Under the pieces are notes generated by a model. That model did not search any database, was not told where the DNA came from, and saw only the letters and a list, made by a program, of their open reading frames with translations. A stretch of DNA of 64,000 nucleotides from Hedera helix. Taxonomy: Eukaryota > Streptophyta > Magnoliopsida > Apiales > Araliaceae. How positions within the stretch are numbered: the first letter of the stretch is position 1; the number at the start of each line of letters is the position of its first letter. The DNA lies in contig OX359286.1 of the NCBI GenBank assembly GCA_947179155.2, positions 39,694,664 to 39,758,663 on the forward strand, in the 5' to 3' direction. Positions 56,401-64,000 of the stretch are shown piece after piece. The position numbers were made by a program, and so were the translations under genes.

Positions 56401-56558
56401 AGGCAAAACACCATGATAGCATACAAGAGACGCAGAAAGTCATTTTGAATGGATTTCAGACAGGTCTCTCTTCTGTTTTAGATTCCATGTCAGACTTCTC
56501 AAAGGCTTCATTAAAGATGTACACTGAACTAGCGACACGTGGAAAACTGCTAAGTTGA
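53420..56558 (+). CDS. DUF630/DUF632 protein (NRG2-like), four exons
   Basis: Exons 53420-54242, 54603-54832, 55455-55678 and 55778-56558; phases agree and give 685 codons. The N-terminus MGCVVSKASEEDEGVLNLCR is DUF630, with MGC suggesting N-myristoylation and membrane attachment, then RKRVMKSAVENRYLLARAH. An acidic low-complexity region (D/E runs) follows. DUF632 starts at about residue 230 (REDVEDHF-like EALKDVEDHFIRAYESG) and runs through SLGRLYAWEKKLYDEVKAGDEL, the ISVTLTTADSISKRVQKLRDEEL block, LTRTWKIMLEVHQTQ and LQLEAALQNWRACFAGYVTAQKAYIEALNGW. The C-terminus is a predicted coiled coil (LARELDKRVVAFKKAEKKIL). Arabidopsis members include NRG2, a nitrate-signalling regulator; a nitrate role here is only by homology. 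Older annotations call such proteins putative bZIP factors. Intact. Confidence 0.92.
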
Positions 56559-57431
56559 GGTTTGAAAAGGGTGTCATCCATTCTTAATACAAGGGTGAAG
56601 GTTATGGATGAAGCAGAATATTCGGTTATAAGCTGCACCTTGTATGGATAAAGAAGAATATTTTGAAGAATTTAGATATATTTTCAGGTTTCTTTAGAAA
56701 TCCCGGGGCTTGATCATATTTGTAAATTTTAGTTTTCTTGAAGTTGTTGCTCTTAGTTTGTCCACCATTTTTGTTTTGTAAACTGAAATCTGAAATTTTC
56801 TTGCCTATAGTAAGCAAGCATATTTTATTGCATGCATTGGTTTTCAAAGAGAAACTGCATACCAGCTATTCATGGGGATGAAAGAATGAATTATATTCTT
56901 CCAGTTATTGCTTTGTTCATACTTTACTTTTTTGAACTTGTACATAGGTTTGACCGTGTTATCTGTAAGAAGCTTGAGCTTGGCTCATTTCTTTGAAAAA
57001 TTTCAAATCAGATCATCTCTGCATACTTCATATATTCGTACTTGATATTTCATTGCTCATTCAAGTGCTCGAGTTGAATAGAGCTCAGCAGTCTTGATTC
57101 ATATGCAGCTTAATTGTGCAGTCTTCATGTTACTTGAGGCAAGAATTGTACTGTTTGGTAATTGCTTTGTTCAAGTACTAGTTATTCATCTCAGAAACCA
57201 TTTTCACTTGTTTGTTCCTTTTGCTTATATATATGGATAAAGGAAAAGTATTTATAATCACCATGCTACAGATCTGAAGAAATAACATCATGAAATAGAC
57301 GAGAGGAACAGCTGGTATTCAGTTCTCTGTAATCAACTAATCATCATCTAATGGAGTAGGCAGCTTAAGTTGCAAAAAAAGAAGGCAACTCAAAAGTAAT
57401 TATCATTTAAATATTTCACTTGATAACACAA
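56559..57431. other. Convergent intergenic region between the DUF632 and kinase genes
   Basis: The two genes end towards each other. Probable 3' UTRs lie at both ends and no other gene is seen. Confidence 0.6.
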
Positions 57432-58652
57432 TTAATCTCGAGGAATGCTTAACTCCTCATCCATACTTATGCTCGTTTGTGGCCTAATTCCTCTCAAGCT
57501 GTTCTTATTGATGTCTATACTTACATCATTAGTATCTAAACATCTCATACTTGCACTGTGAATGGTATCCATCTCTATATGAAATCTTTGAATTTCAACT
57601 CCACTTTGGGAATAATCATGATCCGACGATTCATGAGAAACGTCTATAGATCTCCGCTTTACTGGTTGTTTTGGGATGAAAGTGTCTGCGATATAAAGGG
57701 CTGCCTCCAATTCTTGCCAAACTTGAGTCATTGTAGGTCTCTGTTTGGGCACTTTTACCACACATCTTAGACCTAGTTGTCCCATTTTCAACATCATTTC
57801 CATGTTGCATGGCTCTAGTAGAAGATTAGCATCCAATATATCTTCCACACTACCTTTCTCCAAACTAGGCCTTGCCTGCAGTTTCACAACATCAAAAAAT
57901 GATTACATTTACAAAAGTTTATGATTGTTGTTAAGTAACATATGTTAATGATCATATTCATAGGTCATTTTAATTTTGCTCTCAAGAATAATTAACCATA
58001 CTTTGAATTGCATTGTAGAGCATATTGTAGACATTCATTAAGGAATCATTAGATGCACCAAAACTTACTTACCCATTCGGTAATATGATAATTAGAACCA
58101 CTTCTTGTTGTATCAACTGCAGGCCGAGCAGCAACAAGTTGGAGAAGTATGACTCCAAAGCTGTAGACATCACTAAATGGACTCAGATGAAAGCTTGAAC
58201 AATAGGCAGGGTCAAGGTAACCTGGTGTCCCTTTGATCTGACTGCTAACATGCGATTGATCTCCAGTGGGACCGGATTTCACAAGCCCAAAATCCGAAAC
58301 CTTGGCCTCAAAACCCTCCCCTACCAAAATATTACTCGGTTTTATATCACGATGAATTATGCTTGGCTTGATTCCTTCATGCAAATGAGCTATGCCTGGA
58401 AACATGGTTTTAGTATATATATTCAAAAACTTTTGTTGCAGTTTGATAAGTTCACGGGAATGATTTTATGCAAGAGCTGAAAAATTTACCCTTAGCCGCT
58501 CCAATAGCTATGTTTACTCTTTGCCTCCATGTCAAAATCCTTCCTCCTCTTCCTAAGAGAGTTAACACTGTCAGAAGCGCAGGGGCGGAGCCAGGTTGGC
58601 AATTTAAGGGGTGCTATAGTGTAACTTTGGTATAAAAAATATATTAACATGC

Positions 58653-58690
<38 letters not shown>

Positions 58691-60215
58691 TAATCATCAT
58701 ATTTTTTATTCATCCTTGCCTCCTTGGCAAAAGATGAGATAAAATAAACGTTTCATGCTTATATTTCAACTCAATCATATATCAAAATAGAATCCGACGT
58801 TCTTTCAAATCTCGAAATTCGTCTGTGATTGATTTTATACTAAATTTCCATTTCACTTAGATCGAAGCTTAGTTTTGATGATATTCTTGGGCTGAATTGA
58901 ATTTTGCATGGACCATTATGGCATTAATTATAATTTATAAAGCATATAATTTTGAAGATATTAAAAATCCAGGGGATGCCATGGCACCCCCAGGAGATAA
59001 CGTGGCTCCGCCCCTGCAGAAGCGTGAAATCTTAATGTAGTAGTAAAGGTTGACAAGCTGAAACTTACCCACAATGTATTCAAGTAGTGAACCATTTTGA
59101 ACATATTCATAAACCAATACTTTTGCTCCTTTTGGCCCTGTTTGTTGTAAGCAAAATTTAACAAAATGATCAAGGTTCCTAATCAGAAATTTGAGTGAGC
59201 TGTTGGCAGATATAATCTACATATAATTATAGTATTGGTATGTACCATCTTCTTCACAGTATCCCACCAAACCTATAAGGTTCTTATGCTTCACTCTTGA
59301 AAGCAACTTGACCTCTGTTCCAAAAATTATGCAGGCACATTAGTTTCTCAATAATTAGTCTCAGTCAAGACAACTTTTTAAAGCAGTTTTCTCTTCTTAC
59401 ACGCACAGAAGTTGAATTCAAGTTGATGAGGAGGTTTACCATTTCTAAATTCTTGGGTGCTTGTGTATGAATCAGCACGGGCCTTCTTGATAGCTAGCGT
59501 TCCCTCTACAGCAAATGTTCCTATATATACATTTCCAAATGCACCAGACCCTATCAAGCAACCTCGGCTAAAGTTATTGGTGGCTTTCTCTAGTTCTTCC
59601 ATCTGAAACCGCCTCAACATCAGTTTCTTCGCATTCAGATCATCTACACGTTTGTCCCATCAAAATTGGTCAGTTCTTGAAGTAGAACAAACAAGAATGT
59701 TTCTAATTTAGTTGGGGGAATTTAGTTGTTGATAGCAGAAGAATTCAATTCCTATATAGGGTATGATCCCTTTAGTTCAGTGAAGGATCAAGGAAAGAAA
59801 ACTAAAATGTCAAGGAATCAACCAAAATTCCGTTTTTTGTTAGCGTATAAAACAAGGAGAAACTAAATGGAGGGAAACAAGAGAAAAATATAACACATTT
59901 CATTTCCCCTTTCTGCTGTTTTCCAAATTCTTGAGCTGTTTGAAATTTTTGATCAAGGGCGTAGACAAAATACATCCGATGGAAGTCGATGCATTTCATT
60001 TCCTTTTACTATTTTCTCATCAAATGACAAACCAGATTTTTTTTTAGAGTGTTAAGAGACTAACCTTTTTGCTTTGGACGTGGCCGCATGCAATTTGTGA
60101 AGAGCCTCTTCTTTTTGCATAAATATATCAAGGCACCAAAGAAGAATGCTAGACTCCCAACTATAAGCCCTCCCCAAAGAAATTTATTTTCAACAATTGA
60201 ACTCCCCATTTGCAT
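57432..60215 (-). CDS. Receptor-like serine/threonine kinase with a very short ectodomain, seven exons
   Basis: Exons (minus): 60065-60215, 59440-59643, 59246-59314, 59069-59137, 58490-58552, 58073-58395, 57432-57875; phases agree, 440 codons. N-terminus MQMGSSIVENKFLW, then a transmembrane helix (GGLIVGSLAFFFGALIYLC) with a basic stop-transfer (KKKRLF); a second ATG two codons on could be used. Kinase domain: glycine loop IGSGAFGNVYIG, LAIKKARADS lysine, HRDIKPSNIL, DFGLVKSG, GTPGYLDPAYCSS, SDVYSFGVILLQLVAARPAVD, then WARPSLEKGSVEDILDANL. All catalytic motifs are kept. A Ser-rich C-terminal tail follows (SHESSDHDYSQSGVEIQRFH). With almost no ectodomain it probably works as a membrane-anchored partner kinase (inference). 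Intron 4 carries a hAT MITE. Confidence 0.87.
58580..59016. mobile_element. hAT MITE copy 2 (437 bp) in a kinase intron, TSD CAGAAGCG
   Basis: Ends CAGGGGCGGAGCCA and TGGCTCCGCCCCTG are perfect 14-bp inverted repeats, with an exact 8-bp duplication CAGAAGCG (58572-58579 and 59017-59024). The sequence matches copy 1, with an added A-run and TA microsatellite at about 58652-58691. It nearly fills the intron between exons ending at 59069 and starting at 58552. Confidence 0.93.
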
Positions 60216-63200
60216 AGATAGATGAAGGTACTTCTAGTTTTGGTACTGTAGCAGCCGGCCTGATCTCTATATGCCATAATTACGTAAAATCTCCTCAACT
60301 GCAGCAAATGTCATGTTTTTGTTTTCCCTCTGTTTTCATATCCATTGGACATGCTCCCCCTTATTGCATAAAGCTGAAGCTGGTTGACTGAGGAGAATAT
60401 AAGCTGGGATATAACGCTTAAGCACAACAGACCAAGAGATAAGTCGCAGTTTGTCTATATATTTAAATTTAAATGTCATGCTCTTACTAGTGATTTGGTG
60501 ACTTGGTCTTCTTTTAGGCCGGCACATATTCATGTATTCAAAACATGAATATCACAATGTGACTAATTGCGTATAAAAACCGCTCATCATTGACGAAAAT
60601 ATTAAGAAAAATAAGCGCGCTAGCTCACACGTAAAGACTAGGGGAGATTGAGATAATTGAGGAAATGTCTGCATGTAACAAGTGGGGTTCAATTCAAGGC
60701 TTCAAGCTCAGTGACAAATGCCCACGTTTTCGCACTATTAGACAGTGATGATCAAACACAAACTCTGGATCCTAAGTCACTGTCATACGCGTTTTCTTGG
60801 ATATAAAATATATGGTATTAAAGATCATAATGCTGCCAAAAATAAAAATATTATACTCTCATGGATCATCTTTTGAAAGTCACCTCTAGCAGTAAAACGT
60901 TTATATTATGATAATCACTATAGTTGGTCACCAAATGATGTCCAACTGATATTGAATGATATAAGTCACAACAAGGTTTAGCATCTGGACAGTATTTTTT
61001 AATTTTTAAAAAAGATTTGTATGTAGACTTAGTCATGCCATTCATTCAATTTGTAGTTTTCGATACGGACAATTTGATGGAAAATTTAGAAAGAATAAGA
61101 ACAAGTCATGGAATGCTTATGGAGCCGAGGAATCTAAAAGATGTGTATATACAGAACAGAAGAAGAAGCCATAAATTAACATAAACAAGGATATAACATA
61201 ATTTTAAAAAAGTTAAATTCGACCTGAATGAGGACTATGTTCTATATATAGGACATGACTATACACATTCAATGCACTATAAATCACACATCTCTTCTCT
61301 TTCCTTCTCCTTCACTCGTCAGCATTAGCCTACTTTAATCACACATCGAGTCATACATACAAAACTCTCTTGTTACACGCTCGATCTCTGATATATGGAT
61401 GTTTATTATATATATATAGATAATTCTTTTTGTCTTAAAATATAAAATTAATTATGATTTTTTTGAAATTAATTTAAAATAAAACAAAATTTTACTTTAG
61501 AAGAATGGAAGAATACATTGTATCTCTTTAATTAATACTTTGCAGAGTAAATAAAATATATTATAAATTTTTTCATTTGTGTTTCACTATATAATAAAAG
61601 TTGTTCGATTGTAATAAACCATCAAATTTGAAAATGTTTATTAAATATATTACATGTAAAATATTAATGCTCTCACTATTTGAAAATATAAGATCCTTCG
61701 TTCTACTAGTGCAGAACACTAAACAATCACAATCACATATCAAATACACTAGTACAACTATTGTTCCTAAATACTTAACAATTGTACTATCGCCTGTGAA
61801 TACTAGTGCTGAAAATATATTTCTTTGTGTTACACAAATATCAGTATCACGCATTTGTAACAGATTGTTTTTGGAACAATCAAGTTGTAAATTTAACTAA
61901 AAATCTTTTTTAAAAATTAGTTTTATCTATTTATTTATTGCATTAGATTCCGAGAGAATTACCGACTATAAACACATTCGTATAAAGTTACCAATTTTTT
62001 ATTAGGTAATTTATTATAGCGGAACTAAACTAACATTGTCACAAACATGAATTTTGCTTAAATTACAGATAATTCATGAAATACTTTGTCATGAAACTAC
62101 CGTGGACCAAAATATTCTACTGTAATGTGTAGACAAAAACACACATCAAGGGGTTGTTCAACCCATCTGCATTACCTTCCTTACTCAATTCCTCATCCAT
62201 CCTGACATAAATTTATAACATAATTGCAAGATCACGTGTTATTTACGCACTCCATAAATGCAATCCACCGGCCCTCTCTGAATATTCATACCGTGGTCGG
62301 TCCCTAGGAGCAGCAGTAGCAGTTCATGCCTAGTGGCTCGCAACTGTGTTGTGAAGATTGTTTGGATTTTTACCAAAAAAACACTAGTCCTCCTGATATA
62401 AATAAATTTTATAACATGATTACAATACAATACGGTATGGTTGGTTGGTTGGTTGGTTGTCCTCCTTAAGACTTCATAAATGCAAAAACTACATGCCACC
62501 TCTGAGTAGTATTCATAATCTACCCCTCAGGCCCAAGACTGGGATCATTTTCCACCGCAATTGGGTAAAAGATGGTCCAGGACTATATCATTTTCCACCA
62601 CAATTGTGTAAACGATGGTTTCGACCTACTTTCACCAACTCCATTAGAGATTAGAGATTGATTTATTAAGGCAGTATTTGCACAAATCATTTTGTTAGTC
62701 CTATCCGCTTGCTTTCTCCCACATATAAATAATATTCCGTACCCACTTCAAAAAGGGAATTTATTGGACTAGCAAAACGCAAATAACTTAACTACATGTG
62801 GTAGGTGGCAAGGAGTCTGGTGTTTAGTCAATAGTAACTGCTTGTAAATAATAATAACAATACTCTATAAAGTATGCAAACGCAAACCAAAAGGAATACC
62901 AAAAAACCAAGAAGGCACAAATAGGTTGCCAGGTAACAAGAAAGAAATCATCTTTCCGCTTGTGACAAGGATATACATCAGTTAAGGCACCAAAATGGTT
63001 AACAGATATGGAAACATTCCTAAAATGGAGATGGGCACGGCTAAATAACTTTGCATACTTTCCGTTCACCGGTATTTTGAAGGTTCAAATGCTAACAAAT
63101 TCCTTTAATGTTGCTAGTAATCCATGCAATAAATTGCAAGCCATTAAGACATAAAAATGAATGTACTCGAGTTAGGTACCCAAAAAATGCAGTTTTAGCA

Positions 63201-64000
63201 GGTGATATCCCTCATTACTCAACAACTCGAGGTTAGCAGGAACAACTGCAATTAAATTTGGCCCGTATGTTCTCACCAGAAAGTAAGAAATGTAGAGGAA
63301 GGACACAAAATCCTTGGTCAACACAATCAACCTCCATCATTGTAATTTCGTCAACCACCAGAAACTTAAAAAAGCAATTCGCCAAAAACAACGCTATCTC
63401 CGTGAGAAATACTATTTACATCAAAGACAAACAGTGAAATAAATGCAAATTCATACGATACAATGACAGAACAAAAACTCCCTCTGTCCTACAAAGAATG
63501 GCACAATCATTTTAAGTTGCGTTTGTGTTCATTTTCATTGCAAAAGTATAATTCACTTGTAACATTCTTTACAGAGGGCAGGTACTAATAACAAGTATGG
63601 CCAACAATGAGAAAAGTGAAGGAGAAGAGATAAACACTATATTTTTTTATACAGAATGCTAGTCAAGTACAATGACCGTGCTCGTGTACATTGTGGAACT
63701 AACTACATAATGGATGTCTGGAAAATTGGTATAACTAAGGGTTTATATGAACAAATAGGAAGAAGCCCTAATACTGTAAATTATAAAGAAATAACAAAAG
63801 AACTCTTCTTATATTGTAAATTTACAGAAAACCCATCAAATTACAGATCCCGTCTGCATAATGGGCATGAACCATGTCTCACCAGCCACTTGTCAATGCA
63901 AGGTAGGTGAAACATGTGATGACATTGAGGCAAGCTTCTAACAGTCTCTCCTAGCTGAAAATCCTGAATAATTAACGGCCAAAACAAAGAAAGTGAGTTT
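60216..64000. other. Right-hand region without a supported gene
   Basis: Upstream DNA of the kinase, then AT-rich sequence. Seen: (GGTT)n at 62438-62459; two related stretches (about 62248-62310 and 62470-62530) sharing CTTCATAAATGCA-type text and CCTCTCTGA / CCTCTGAGT; and a possible Stowaway-like pair ACTCCCTCTGTCCTACAAAG (63478) and CATTCTTTACAGAGGGCAG (63563). The last kilobase may be untranslated or intronic sequence of a gene beyond the window. Confidence 0.5.
62438..62459. repeat. (GGTT)n microsatellite
   Basis: Five tandem GGTT units. Confidence 0.9.

Noticed and set aside
61690..61830. CACTAGTACAA and TACTAGTGC motifs suggestive of CACTA transposon ends.
   Set aside because: No paired termini or 3-bp duplication could be found.
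63478..63584. Possible Stowaway MITE with ends CTCCCTCTGTCC and GGACAGAGGG-like text.
   Set aside because: The right end is too degenerate and the TA duplication is not evident.
63656..63910. An 84-codon plus-strand ORF near the right edge.
   Set aside because: Composition looks random and no family is recognised.

Overview
This is nuclear DNA of a flowering plant, most likely a eudicot. The evidence is intron-rich genes with plant-specific families (DUF630/DUF632, OSCA, a CCaMK relic), AT-rich spacers, TA microsatellites, and MITEs nested with LTR retrotransposons. I cannot name the species. No tRNA, rRNA or CRISPR was seen.

Bases 1-18396 are almost entirely two related Ty3/gypsy LTR elements with ~3-kb LTRs. 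Element A (1-7451) is cut by the left window edge. Element B (8508-18391) is complete, with 3075-bp LTRs that are almost identical and a perfect ACTAA target duplication. Both lack a recognisable gag and share one internal deletion that removes the reverse transcriptase. Both carry a 206-codon ORF of unknown origin where gag should be. They look like copies of one non-autonomous lineage mobilised in trans. The spacer between them holds a hAT-like MITE inside an older imperfect tandem repeat.

Bases 20124-24087 hold a seven-exon gene for the nucleolar pre-rRNA processing factor ESF1, with one GC-AG intron and a telo-box upstream.

Bases 25439-38815 are a decayed locus. A minus-strand aspartic protease pseudogene is split: its C-terminal part is at 25439-25804 and its N-terminal exons are at 36559-38815. 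Between them lie a Stowaway MITE, a 7.3-kb gag-protease-only LTR element inserted in that MITE (perfect ACGAC duplication), and a truncated, frameshifted plus-strand piece of the symbiosis kinase gene CCaMK.

The rest is a normal gene neighbourhood. It holds a small minus-strand gene of unknown function with an apparent frameshift (40826-41809), an intronless OSCA4-type channel gene (43638-46079) and a lone cysteine-rich peptide exon (47102-47290). It also holds a shrunken relic of a second OSCA copy (48235-48540), a DUF630/DUF632 gene (53420-56558) and a receptor-like kinase with a very short ectodomain (57432-60215). One hAT MITE family occurs twice, at 49389-49874 and in an intron of the kinase, each copy with a perfect 8-bp duplication. 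From 60216 to the right edge I see no gene I can support.
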